Source: Bog-473 sp963800725 (GTDB taxonomy: Bacteria; Actinomycetota; Acidimicrobiia; Acidimicrobiales; RAAP-2). From it: 64,000 bases of DNA. Location: contig CAWDCE010000024.1 in the NCBI GenBank assembly GCA_963800725.1, forward strand, positions 17,800-81,799, in the 5' to 3' direction. Positions 8,702 through 16,728 of this stretch are shown one piece after another (the stretch's first letter is position 1; each line of letters begins with the position of its first letter). Position numbers and translations under genes: made by a program. The notes beneath the pieces were generated by a model that had not been told where the DNA came from, made no database searches, and saw nothing but the letters and a program-made list of their open reading frames with translations.

Positions 8702-9565
8702 GTGTCGCCGGCCGGAGACTTCGACTATGAGTCACTCAGTGCCGAATATTCGGCCGTAAGGAGAGAGGACCCACGGATTGCGGACTACGTGCACCGTGGC
8801 CTTGGTTCCGCGTCGAGTGTCGTCAACGTCGGCGCCGGGGCCGGCTCGTACGAACCGGCCAATCTCTCGGTGGTGCCGGTCGAACCATCTGAATACATGA
8901 GGTCGCGCCGACCGCCCGAGCGGGCTCCCGCCGTCAATGCAACGGCCGAGGACCTTCCGTTTTCCGACGGGTCATTTGATGCCGCCATGGCCATGGTCAC
9001 CGTGCATCAATGGAGCGATCAGGACGCTGGAATGAGAGAACTCCGGAGGGTCAGTTCGGGCCCCGTGGTGATCTTGACGTTCGATGGTGACGCGCTCGAC
9101 CAGTTCTGGCTTTCCCACTACATGCCCGAACTCATCGCCGCCGAACGCCTGAGGTATCCGAAAATTCGCCACATCTGCGACGTCCTCGGGGGCACCGCCA
9201 CAGTGACGACCGTACCGATTCCGATTGACTGCACCGATGGGTTTACCGAAGCGTTCTATGCCCGCCCAGAGCGCTTCTTGGACCCCGCGGTTCGCAGATC
9301 GCAGTCCGCCTGGGGATTCGTGTCTCCCGACGACGAACATCGAGGAGTCGAACAATTGCGCAGTGACCTCCAAAGTGGCGAGTGGGACCGCCGGTACGGA
9401 GATGCCCGGCGTATGCCCGAGTTCAACGGGTCACTCCGGCTCATCGTGGCACTGCCCTCAGCGCACCGTGACGCGAAGTCCGTTGTGACAACGCCCGCGA
9501 TGGCGACCGCCACGCGTTGGGTCGCCTGCATTGCCTCGACCAGGCGCTCCATAGGCAATTCTTGA
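8702..9565 (+). CDS. Class I SAM-dependent methyltransferase (Methyltransf_11 type)
   Basis: 287-residue protein with a Rossmann methyltransferase core. Motif I is SSVVNVGAGAGSYEP (VGAGAG), the acidic/strand-4 region is ATAEDLPFSDGSFDAAMAMVTVHQW, and LRRVSSGPVVILTFDG follows. Small-molecule methyltransferases of this sort act in the cytoplasm on unknown acceptors. The family normally ends near SLRLIVALP at about residue 251; the remaining 35 residues (AHRDAKSVVTT...) look like read-through, so the true stop may be masked by an indel. GTG start. Confidence 0.82.
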   Translation: MSPAGDFDYESLSAEYSAVRREDPRIADYVHRGLGSASSVVNVGAGAGSYEPANLSVVPVEPSEYMRSRRPPERAPAVNATAEDLPFSDGSFDAAMAMVTVHQWSDQDAGMRELRRVSSGPVVILTFDGDALDQFWLSHYMPELIAAERLRYPKIRHICDVLGGTATVTTVPIPIDCTDGFTEAFYARPERFLDPAVRRSQSAWGFVSPDDEHRGVEQLRSDLQSGEWDRRYGDARRMPEFNGSLRLIVALPSAHRDAKSVVTTPAMATATRWVACIASTRRSIGNS

Positions 9566-9681
9566 CGATGCGCATACGTGCTTGATTTGCCGGAACCGAC
9601 GTCTTGGCACGCCCATCTGGGCGGGGTTGTCGTGACCGAAGGGATGTTTTGGTTGCACCGACAATGGGAACTTTTGTGAGC

Positions 9682-10150
9682 ATGCGAACGAAGAATTCTC
9701 CGATTTCGCTCCTGGCACCCCTCGCGCTCGTTGCGATCGTGCTGGCGGCATGTTCTTCGGGTGGGACAAGTCCTTCAGCAGTGAACTCAAAGCAACAGAT
9801 TCGCCAAGCGAACCGTGCGGCTTCGGCCAAGCCGTCCGTTGTGGCGGTTGATCAGGTGTCGAACGGGTACACGGTGAGCGTGGCGAGCGTGACCTACCCC
9901 AAGACTTCCGTCAGCGGCACAAGCGCCACCAAAGGCGTGCTCGCCATCGCCCCCATGGTCAATGGAGCCAACGGTGACGTGGCCGGATACGTTCGCGGTA
10001 CCGCAAGGGACGAGCAAGAACCTCACGATTCCGGTCCAGGTGCAGCTGACGAGCGGGACGTACCTGGTTTCCCTCTATCCGGGCCCCCACCAGCCGTCGA
10101 GTGAACAGCGGCCGCTGGCTCGTGCGAACATCGCGCTGACCGTGCACTAA
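9682..10150 (+). CDS. Secreted lipoprotein, frameshifted
   Basis: Signal peptide MRTKNSPISLLAPLALVAIV with lipobox LAAC-SSGG, then a Ser/Ala linker and a beta-rich domain (SNGYTVSVASVTYPKTSV). The frame changes at 9964-9965, where removing one G from GG turns the reading into MVNEPTVTWPDTFAVPQG and on to VQVQLTSGTYLVSLYPGP, ending at 10150. The repaired protein is about 155 residues, anchored to the outer face of the membrane. Without repair the first frame runs on to 10104 with a charged non-homologous tail. Alternative starts are GTG 9676 and ATG 9664. Function unknown. Confidence 0.65.
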
Positions 10151-10271
10151 CTGGCAGCTGCAGTGCGAGATCGACCTGGCGACATGCTGACAGAGGGGAA
10201 TGCCGGCGAGAGGCTCCCTCAGCGAGGAGAAGTGACGAGATCAGAGGCGGCGCCGACAGTTCACCCGACGA

Positions 10272-10736
10272 TCAATGGCAGGGGGATTGCTCGGGCAATG
10301 AGGAAGTCCCAGGCGACACCCGGCGGGACGAGAAACTCAAGCAGGCAAGCAAGAGCAAGATGCCCACAAGGAGCGTGGAATGGGCCGCGGTCAACACGCC
10401 CGCAATGCCGATCACCATTGCACCAACGGCGAGGCCCCAGGCCACCTTTCCGGGATCGCGCTGGTGGTTGCGATGCCGTCGATAGAACACCACTGCGACG
10501 ATCGCGGAGGCGATGAGTCCGACGCCGGTGAGTACCAGTTCTGCCGCACCGTAGGCCTCGAAGTAGGTCTGCGGAAGGAATCGCACCTCTTTGAGACCAC
10601 CGGATCCTGTTTCGATGAGGCGGTGAGATCCTGGGCGGACGGGAATGTGCACGAAGAAGATCAGCACGCTGAGGGCCGCGCTCCACATCAACGCCAGCGC
10701 TATGAGCAATGCCGTCACCTTGGCTGTCCGTAGCAT
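10272..10736 (-). CDS. Small integral membrane protein
   Basis: About 154 residues beginning MLRTAKVTALLIALALMW. There are four hydrophobic segments: residues ~5-25; LVLTGVGLIASAIVAVVFY; VAWGLAVGAMVIGIAGVL; TLLVGILLLLACLSF. An external loop lies between TM1 and TM2 (PGSHRLIETGSGGLKEVRFL). Tandem ATGs at 10739 and 10736 follow GGGAGG; the second has the better spacing. No family recognised. The C-terminal tail (SSRRVSPGTSS) is unremarkable. Confidence 0.68.
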   Translation of the reverse strand: MLRTAKVTALLIALALMWSAALSVLIFFVHIPVRPGSHRLIETGSGGLKEVRFLPQTYFEAYGAAELVLTGVGLIASAIVAVVFYRRHRNHQRDPGKVAWGLAVGAMVIGIAGVLTAAHSTLLVGILLLLACLSFSSRRVSPGTSSLPEQSPCH

Positions 10737-10887
10737 CATCGACCTCCCAACCAGCCCATTGTGGCACCTGGGTGCCAAATGCGTCGAGCGCAGACGTTCG
10801 CACGATCGCGCCGACCACCGATGGACCCACCGTGAACGGTGTCTAGAACCGCTCGGCGCTGTTGAGGCCGAGGTTGGTGCGTCGGGG

Positions 10888-11427
10888 CTATTTGGCCTTG
10901 GCTCTTGGCGCGAAGTCTGTGTGCGACATGAATCGCAAACGAGCCGCTCGGGCGTCCCAGGCGTAGACGACCGCGGTTCCCGCACAAAAGTCCTGCACGG
11001 CCCGCCGATTGCGTTGATAGAGGATGCCCAAGAAGCCGATACCCAAGGTGAGGAAGCCCAAGGGCAAGGTGATAGTCCGCACCGCCGCCTGCCGAGCGCT
11101 GATCCGGTCGCCGTCGGTGGTCACCACCTGGATGCCAAGCAATGCCATACCGACGGTCTTGCCGGCGACGGTCCACGAATACGTGAAGTAGAAGAACTCC
11201 CACACCACCAGGCACACGAAAGCGACCACCTGGTGGCGGGTGAGGTTGACCGACGTCCCGATGAAGAGTTCGGTTGCCACCGACAACAAGGCGGCGCCCA
11301 AGATGAAGAGGCCCCACGAAGCGCCGACATCGGCGGCGAATGCGGCCAGGCGACTCACCCCGCCGGCGTAGTTGCCCTGGCGCCGTATGACCTCTTTGGG
11401 CGACGGGGTGGTCGGAGTCGACGTCAC
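10888..11427 (-). CDS. RDD family membrane protein
   Basis: 179-residue RDD-domain protein, named for its Arg and Asp residues: AGGVSRLAAFAADVGASWG has the helix-1 Arg/Asp pair and GKTVGMALLGIQVVTTDGDR is the characteristic central motif. Hydrophobic helices lie at ~27-50, ~70-90 and ~130-150. RDD proteins are poorly understood membrane proteins, some proposed to move ions. Its start codon overlaps the stop of the upstream nonapeptide-repeat gene by four bases (ATGA), so the two are translationally coupled. Confidence 0.87.
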   Translation of the reverse strand: MTSTPTTPSPKEVIRRQGNYAGGVSRLAAFAADVGASWGLFILGAALLSVATELFIGTSVNLTRHQVVAFVCLVVWEFFYFTYSWTVAGKTVGMALLGIQVVTTDGDRISARQAAVRTITLPLGFLTLGIGFLGILYQRNRRAVQDFCAGTAVVYAWDARAARLRFMSHTDFAPRAKAK

Positions 11428-11885
11428 TGCGCACCTTCGGGAGCGACGAGGAGTGGTGGCCCCTTGGGCCAGTCGGTGACCTTACGGCCGATGAGGCGGT
11501 TGGCCCACCGCAAGCTGAAGTCGTCGAGGCCGACCCCTTGGGCCCGGATGACGTCGAGGACCTCGGAAAGGATACCGGTGGTTGAACGAGCGATGATCGC
11601 CCCGAGCTCGGTCTGCTCGACCAGCACGTCGATGTCCATCTCACCAACAATTGCGTTGATGTCGACCCGTTCGATGATCTTTTGCACGTCAACCCGCTCG
11701 ACGATCTTTTCGACGTCGACCCGTTCGATGATCTTCTCGACATCGACCCGCTCGATCAATTTCTCGACATCGACCCGGTCGAGGAGCGCGTCGATGTCGA
11801 TGGCGTCGAGCACGAGGGCGACCACGCGCTCGGCCACCTGCTGTGCCATCTGCTCCATCCGCGAGGTCACGGGATTGGGGCTCAT
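11424..11885 (-). CDS. Nonapeptide-repeat protein coupled to RDD protein
   Basis: About 153 residues from MSPNPVTSRMEQM. The centre is an array of nine-residue repeats, VDVEKLIER/VDVEKIIER/VDVEKIVER/VDVQKIIER, then the decayed units VDINAIVGE, MDIDVLVEQ and TELGAIIAR. The pattern (hydrophobic-Asp-hydrophobic-x-x-hydrophobic-hydrophobic-x-Arg) suggests amphipathic helical or solenoid packing. The C-terminus GRKVTDWPKGPPLL is basic. Four-base overlap with the RDD gene suggests a partner subunit or regulator of that membrane protein. Related repeat proteins next to RDD genes are, from memory, frequent in actinobacteria; function unassigned. Confidence 0.8.
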   Translation of the reverse strand: MSPNPVTSRMEQMAQQVAERVVALVLDAIDIDALLDRVDVEKLIERVDVEKIIERVDVEKIVERVDVQKIIERVDINAIVGEMDIDVLVEQTELGAIIARSTTGILSEVLDVIRAQGVGLDDFSLRWANRLIGRKVTDWPKGPPLLVAPEGAQ

Positions 11886-12001
11886 GGGGCAGCCGGGGTT
11901 GAACTCATCTCCCTCATCTTGGCATCCGCGGCCCCAGAGCGAGCGCATCAAGAATCAGGTACCGTCCAAAGGTCGGTCAGAGCGCACGAGGAGGTTGCAA
12001 C

Positions 12002-12781
12002 ATGGAGTTCACCAGTTACCGCAATGGGGTGCCGTCATGGGTGGACATGGGGAGTCCCGATCTCGCCGGATCCAAGACCTTCTACGGTGCGCTCTTTGGT
12101 TGGGAGTGCCCTGAGGGACCGCCCGAAGCCGGGGGGTATTCGGTCTGCACCTTGGGCGGCAAGACCGTGGCCGGCCTCGGGCCACAAATGAACCCGGGCG
12201 TGCCGGCGAACTGGTGCACCTACGTCAACGTGGACAGCGCAGATGACACCTTGGCCAAGATCGAAGCCAATGGTGGAGCGGTGCTGTTGCCGGCCATGGA
12301 TGTGATGGACGCCGGGCGCATGGCAATCTTCGCCGACGCGGGCGGGGCGGTTCTTGGTTTGTGGCAACCAGGCCAGCACACCGGCGCCCAGGTGGCCAAT
12401 GAACCCGGGACCTATTGCTGGAGCGAACTCATCACCACCGACATCGCCGGAGCGAAGGAGTTCTACCGGGCGGTGTTCGGTTGGGGGTCGGAGTCCCAGG
12501 ACGCGGCGAACGGGCCGAGCGAGTACATCGAATGGCAACTCGGCGGCAAGTCGATCGGGGGCATGATGGAAAAAATGCCCGAGATGCCGGCCGAGATGCC
12601 CAACTTGTGGGGCGTGTACTTCGCCGTCGCTGACACCGACGCCATCGTGGCCCATGCCGTCGAGCTCGGTGCCACCAAGATCATGGACCCAATGGACATC
12701 GAACCCGGCCGCTTCGCCACGTTGGCCGACCCGATCGGGGCGATGTTCAACGTGCTCGCCCTCAAGCCCGAGCTGGCGTAA
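12002..12781 (+). CDS. Two-domain VOC family protein
   Basis: 259 residues made of two tandem VOC units of about 120 residues each. The first begins PSWVDMGSPDLAGSKTFYGALFGWE and the second TYCWSELITTDIAGAKEFYRAVFGW; both end with a strand carrying metal-site residues (AVLGLWQPG and MFNVLALKP). This two-domain architecture resembles CFP-30/hydrolase-like VOC proteins of actinobacteria. Activity unknown. The divergent 117-base gap to the nonapeptide-repeat gene should hold both promoters, and the aldo/keto reductase follows after five bases. Confidence 0.87.
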   Translation: MEFTSYRNGVPSWVDMGSPDLAGSKTFYGALFGWECPEGPPEAGGYSVCTLGGKTVAGLGPQMNPGVPANWCTYVNVDSADDTLAKIEANGGAVLLPAMDVMDAGRMAIFADAGGAVLGLWQPGQHTGAQVANEPGTYCWSELITTDIAGAKEFYRAVFGWGSESQDAANGPSEYIEWQLGGKSIGGMMEKMPEMPAEMPNLWGVYFAVADTDAIVAHAVELGATKIMDPMDIEPGRFATLADPIGAMFNVLALKPELA

Positions 12782-12786
12782 GCGAA

Positions 12787-13662
12787 GTGCAGCGTCGGCG
12801 CCTCGGTCGCACCGGCCACGAGAGCAGCGTGGCCATTCTCGGAGGTGCGGCCTGTTTCTCGGCCAGCACCGAGGCGGCGGGGATCTGGTTGGACACAGCC
12901 CTCGCCCGCGGCGTGAATCACCTCGACATCGCTCCCCAATACGGCGATGCCGAGTCGGTGGTCGGACCGCATCTGGCGACCCGTCGGGCGCAGCTCTTCG
13001 TGGCCGCAAAGACGCTGCGCGCTAATCCTCAAGGCGTGTCGGCGCAGTTCGACACCACCCGGCGACTGCTTCATGCCGACGTGCTCGACCTCTATCAGGC
13101 TCACGCCGTCACGACGATGGGCGAACTCGATCGTCGCTCGGGTGCCATCGAGCGGATCCTGCACCTACGCGATCTCGGGCAAACTCGCTTTGCCGGCATC
13201 ACTGGGCACGATGTGACGGTGCCGAGGACCTTCATCGAGGCGCTGCGCCGCTTCGACCTCGACACCGTCATGTTCCCCGTCTACCCAGCGCTGTGGGCCA
13301 ACGATGAGTACCGCGAGGGCGCCACCGAGTTGTTGGCCATCTGCGCCCAACGCAATCTCGGGGTCATGGCCATCAAGGCGGTGGCACGGCGACCTTGGGA
13401 CGATGGGCGCCAAATGGGCGATCCCGATCGCTGGGCGACCTCGTGGTACGAACCCGCCGCCACCGACCATGACATCGATCGGGGAGTGCATTTCGCCCTG
13501 TCGACGCCCGGTGTCCACGCCTTTTGCACCCCGGGCGACATTGGACTGCTCGGGCGGGTGCTCGATTCGGCGGACCGGTACGTCGCATTGAGCGACGATG
13601 AGCGCCACGGCGCGATCGACGAGATGGCGTCAGGCGAGTTGATTTTCCCAATGGCGCGTTGA
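12787..13662 (+). CDS. Aldo/keto reductase family protein
   Basis: 291-residue TIM-barrel reductase. N-terminal RRLGRTGHESSVAILGG, the catalytic-Asp/Tyr region GVNHLDIAPQYGDAESVVG, then FVAAKTLRANPQGVSAQFD (Lys) and LDLYQAHAV are in family order. C-terminal NLGVMAIKAVARRPW replaces the usual NADPH-binding region. GTG start five bases after the VOC stop, so probably co-transcribed with it. Substrate unknown. A second, frameshifted aldo/keto reductase is at 39176. Confidence 0.87.
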   Translation: MQRRRLGRTGHESSVAILGGAACFSASTEAAGIWLDTALARGVNHLDIAPQYGDAESVVGPHLATRRAQLFVAAKTLRANPQGVSAQFDTTRRLLHADVLDLYQAHAVTTMGELDRRSGAIERILHLRDLGQTRFAGITGHDVTVPRTFIEALRRFDLDTVMFPVYPALWANDEYREGATELLAICAQRNLGVMAIKAVARRPWDDGRQMGDPDRWATSWYEPAATDHDIDRGVHFALSTPGVHAFCTPGDIGLLGRVLDSADRYVALSDDERHGAIDEMASGELIFPMAR

Positions 13663-13663
13663 A

Positions 13664-14697
13664 TCAGACGGCCTGAATCGCCCCGATGACCTCAGCGAAG
13701 GCGGCATCGTCGCTGGCATCGGCGGGCGGGGTCACCACAATGCCCGCCCCGAGCGCGCCGAAGCGCTGCGTCAAGAGCCCGGGGAGTTCGCCGAACGTTG
13801 CGGTCGGCACCAAGGTGTCGAGCACTTCGTCGGACAGGATCGTACCGAGCTCGTCGAAACCGTCGCGACGGATCATGGCGCGCAGCTTGGGGCCGAGATC
13901 ACCCCAGCCGTAGAGCTCGAGGGTGGCCCGGTAGGCGGGAGTCGAATACAAAAAGGCCAAGAGTCGGCGCTGGCGCTCGCGCTCGAGGTCGAGGGCGGCC
14001 GGGGTCGCCCCGGTGATCACCTGGGTCCCGATCACAAGTTCGAATTCTTCTTGGTCGAGTGAACGTCCCACCCGTGCTGCTCCCTCGGCCAGTCCTGGCC
14101 GGCAGACGGTTTCGAGATAGCGGGGGTTGGAGTTGGTCGGGTGAGTCACAAAGCCGTCGGCAATCTCGCCGGCTAGTGCGCACGAGCGGCGGGCCACGCC
14201 ACCGAGGTAGATCGCCGGGGCGGTGCCAGCGTCGATGGGTCCGGGATTGAAGTACGGCTGGAGCCGGGTGAAGTTGTAGTGACGGCTTGCAAACGTCGGG
14301 GGAGTGCCGCTTTCGAACGCGCCAAAGGCGGCTCGGACGGCGCCGACGTAGTCGCGCATCTGTTCGAGCGGATCGTCGCTGAACGCCATGGCGTAGCGGT
14401 CTTCGATATTCTGGCGAATCTGGGTACCGAGCCCGAGCTCGAAACGCCCGCCGCCAAAGCGTGCCAGGTCCCACGCGGCATAGGCGGTGAGCGTCGGACT
14501 GCGGGTGAAGGCGAGCGCCACGCTGGTGCGCACCACCAGACGCGATGTGTGTTCGAGGGCAAGCAGCGCAATGGCCAGTGCGTCGTGGATGGTCTCGGCG
14601 ACATGGAGCCCGTCATAGCCGAGGGCCTCGACCCTCTGGGCGTGGGCGATGACGTCGGGCAGCGAGGCGCGCGGTCCATTCCCGAGTAGACCTTCAT
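13664..14697 (-). CDS. LLM class F420-dependent oxidoreductase, frameshifted
   Basis: Luciferase-like TIM-barrel oxidoreductase of the TIGR03617-like group. The start is MKVYSGMD at 14697, whose ATG overlaps the upstream hydratase stop (ATGA). After a few codons the frame is lost. Adding one C to the CC run (plus-strand GG at 14673-14674) gives MKVYSGMDPRASLPDV and runs straight into AHAQRVEALGYDGLHVAET, TLTAYAAWDLARFGGGRFEL and GLGTQIRQNIEDRY. The repaired length is 344 residues. F420 dependence is inferred from the subfamily. It likely works with the coupled crotonase on an acyl-CoA or lipid substrate. Confidence 0.88.
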
Positions 14698-15491
14698 TGC
14701 GCTTCGCCGTCACCCTCGCCGCTCTGCGCGCGTCCGCGAGCGACGATGGCCGCGCGCTCTTCGGCGAGACGACCCTGGTCGAAGCGCTCGGCCATCCATT
14801 GGCGTGAGGTGCGCGATTCGGCCACCCAGGCATCGTGGCCGACCATGTCCCCGATCTCTTGGTACATGCGCCGGATCTCTCGCACGTTCTCCGGCGGGAC
14901 CGAGGCGATCGTGGCAGCGATCTTGGTGGCCCGATCCATCAGTTGGTCATGGGGCACCACCTCGACCACGAGCCCCCACTCGTAGGCAGTCTGCGCGTTG
15001 ATGAAGTCGCCGGTGAAGGTCATTCTGCGAGCCCGGTCGATCCCGATGAGTTCGGGGAGGCGGATGGTCATTCCGCCGCCTGGCATGGCGCCCACCCGGG
15101 CGTGGGTGTCGGCGAAGCGGGCCCGGTCAGAGGCGATCAAGAAGTCGCAGCCGAGCGCCAGCTCGAGGCCTCCCGTGACGGCCGCACCGTTGATGGCGCC
15201 GATGATTGGCTTGTGGTGCAACGGCATCATCCCGAGGTGCTTCACCGGTGTGCGCTGGCGCGACTGTTGGACTGTGCGCAGTTCGGTGGAAAGGGCGCGC
15301 AAGTCGAATCCGGCGCAAAAGGCCGGGTCGGCGCCCGTCAAGATCATCGCCCCGACCTCAGGCGAAGCGTCGAGTTCCAAGATGATGTCGTCCAAGAGCT
15401 CGGTGACTTCGCCCGAGAGCGCGTTTCGCGCCTCGGGTCGGTTGAGGGTGATGATCCCCACCCCGTCGCTCACCTCGGATTCAACCAGCAT
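14694..15491 (-). CDS. Enoyl-CoA hydratase/isomerase family protein
   Basis: 265-residue crotonase: GVGIITLNRPEARNALSG, oxyanion-hole TGADPAFCAGFDLRAL and NGAAVTGGLELALGCDFLIAS are intact. The C-terminal helical region ends RAQSGEGDGEAQ. Its stop overlaps the start of the LLM oxidoreductase, making a two-gene coupled unit. Crotonases act on acyl-CoA esters; the coupling to an F420-type oxidoreductase suggests a dedicated catabolic step, which is inference. Confidence 0.9.
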   Translation of the reverse strand: MLVESEVSDGVGIITLNRPEARNALSGEVTELLDDIILELDASPEVGAMILTGADPAFCAGFDLRALSTELRTVQQSRQRTPVKHLGMMPLHHKPIIGAINGAAVTGGLELALGCDFLIASDRARFADTHARVGAMPGGGMTIRLPELIGIDRARRMTFTGDFINAQTAYEWGLVVEVVPHDQLMDRATKIAATIASVPPENVREIRRMYQEIGDMVGHDAWVAESRTSRQWMAERFDQGRLAEERAAIVARGRAQSGEGDGEAQ

Positions 15492-15791
15492 GTTCGTACC
15501 CCCGGTCTTGTCGGCACTGATTCTTCCTCATCGCAGCGCGCACCGAGATTGCCGTGCCGAGAGCGGCGGGTCGATCCGATGACCGACGAGCAGGGACCCG
15601 GTCATCGGGACCCTGCTCACGCGGCGACACCGTGCGCGCCGCCTTGGCGTCGGGCGGTCATTGGTGGGCAGGCACGGGTGCGAAGCCCCTGACCCGAGTC
15701 AGGACCGTTTCCGAGGTGTCCCCCGATGGGCCGAACGGGTTTCGCCGGGATCCTCGCCGAGGGCCATTCGCGCTCATCGAAGAAGTCCCGG
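15492..15791. other. Intergenic stretch with hairpin 15588-15618
   Basis: 300 bases between two minus-strand genes. It contains a strong inverted repeat, GAGCAGGGACCCG (15588-15600), loop GTCAT, CGGGACCCTGCTC (15606-15618), which pairs along 13 positions with a single A-A mismatch. No T-run follows on either strand, so it may be a terminator of non-canonical type or an mRNA-stabilising hairpin. The promoter of the hydratase-LLM pair should lie near 15500-15560. Confidence 0.5.
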
Positions 15792-16082
15792 TCAGCCCGG
15801 GTCGGGTTTGCGCCGTCGAAGCGCCTCGCCGGGTGGCGCATCGCGGGTCCGCCGCCGCGCCGAGAGCGATCCGAGTATCACGATGAGAACGGCAATGGCC
15901 ATGAGCCCGATGAACGAAATCACCACGGCCAACCCACCTTGTGGATGGCCTCCGCTTCTCGCCCTCGTCGCCACCGTCGTGGCCGAGTGGGCCAATCTTG
16001 ACGTCGTGCCGGCGGCGACTACGGCGCCCGATGCCCGCGTGGCGTGAACAAGGATCCAGGTGATCAGGACCAGTGCTGCCAC
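15792..16082 (-). CDS. Small two-helix membrane protein
   Basis: About 96 residues from GTG 16082 (VAALVLITWILVHATRAS), with a second hydrophobic helix GLAVVISFIGLMAIAVLIVIL and a basic tail SARRRTRDAPPGEALRRRKPD. An earlier ATG at 16151 is in frame, but using it would place a 15-bp perfect inverted repeat inside the gene and overlap the GNAT gene. No family recognised. The two helices flank a Ser/Thr/Ala-rich loop of about 35 residues that is probably extracytoplasmic. Confidence 0.5.
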   Translation of the reverse strand: MAALVLITWILVHATRASGAVVAAGTTSRLAHSATTVATRARSGGHPQGGLAVVISFIGLMAIAVLIVILGSLSARRRTRDAPPGEALRRRKPDPG

Positions 16083-16085
16083 CAA

Positions 16086-16125
16086 GGCGCACCCGCATTG
16101 CCGTAGCGACCAATGCGGGTGCGCC
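16086..16125 (-). terminator. 15-bp perfect inverted repeat downstream of the DNA methyltransferase operon
   Basis: GGCGCACCCGCATTG (16086-16100) and CAATGCGGGTGCGCC (16111-16125) are perfect complements around a 10-base loop. On the minus strand the structure begins 12 bases after the stop of the GNAT gene (16138), the last gene of the operon, which fits a transcription terminator. It lacks a clear T-run (TTGGTGG follows). Confidence 0.55.
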
Positions 16126-16137
16126 GGACCGCGGCGA

Positions 16138-16728
16138 TCAGCGGGCGGCATCGGACCACTCGTTGTGGAGGCGGACGAATGCCAATGCATCGCATTGGCG
16201 GTTGTCGATTCGCTCCCAGGCCCGCAGTAGCCCTTCATTCTCGAATCCCCCAGATGCCGCGGTGCGCTGCGAGGCGACGTTCCATGGCTCGACGAAGAGG
16301 TGCAGGCGCGGGATGGCGAGATCCGAGAAGGCAAATGCCACAACGCAGCGCAACGCGGCGGTCGCCAAGCCCTTGGCGCGGGCGGACGGCACCAGCCAAT
16401 AGCCGACCGAGGCCCGCCCGCTCTCGATCTCTTGGAGCCACAGCCCAATTGCGCCCACCCCACGCTCGGGCTCGTTCGAAGGGGCGATCACGAAGGCAAA
16501 ACCGTGACCGTCCTCGGCCTGATGCCATTGGCGGGCCAAGAAGGCTCGACCTAGGGAGTCGCTGTAGTGGCGAGGCACCGAAGTGATGGAGGGGATGTAG
16601 GCGTCCTCAGCCGCCGCTTCGACCAGCGGAAGGTCGTCTGTCGACCACGGCCGAAGGACGACCTGTCCGCCGTCGAGGTGTGGCACCACCAACGGTGGTG
16701 CGAAGCGGGCCAGATCGAATGTGATCAC
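16138..16728 (-). CDS. GNAT acetyltransferase, RimJ/RimL-like
   Basis: 196-residue acetyltransferase: VVLRPWSTDDLPLVEAAAED at the N-terminus, then GAIGLWLQEIESGRASVGYW and the acetyl-CoA motif LVPSARAKGLATAALRCVVAFAF, and finally LHLFVEPWNVASQRTAASGGF. RimJ/RimL-like enzymes acetylate protein N-termini or small molecules. GTG 16728 overlaps the preceding stop (GTGA), so it is translationally coupled to the 395-residue nuclease-like gene. A GNAT as last gene of a DNA-methyltransferase operon is unusual; its target is unknown. Confidence 0.85.
   Translation of the reverse strand: MITFDLARFAPPLVVPHLDGGQVVLRPWSTDDLPLVEAAAEDAYIPSITSVPRHYSDSLGRAFLARQWHQAEDGHGFAFVIAPSNEPERGVGAIGLWLQEIESGRASVGYWLVPSARAKGLATAALRCVVAFAFSDLAIPRLHLFVEPWNVASQRTAASGGFENEGLLRAWERIDNRQCDALAFVRLHNEWSDAAR

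Noticed and set aside
10645..12114. Plus-strand 489-codon open frame over the RDD and repeat genes
   Set aside because: It is antisense to two coupled genes with recognisable families, and its own translation (SMISPTIALMSTRSMIFCTS repeats) only mirrors the nonapeptide DNA repeat.
12002..13662. Mycothiol- or glyoxalase-pathway assignment for the VOC/AKR pair
   Set aside because: Neither protein has substrate-defining residues; VOC and AKR families are too broad to name a pathway.
14835..15692. Plus-strand 285-codon frame over the enoyl-CoA hydratase
   Set aside because: Charged, non-homologous shadow of an intact crotonase gene on the other strand.
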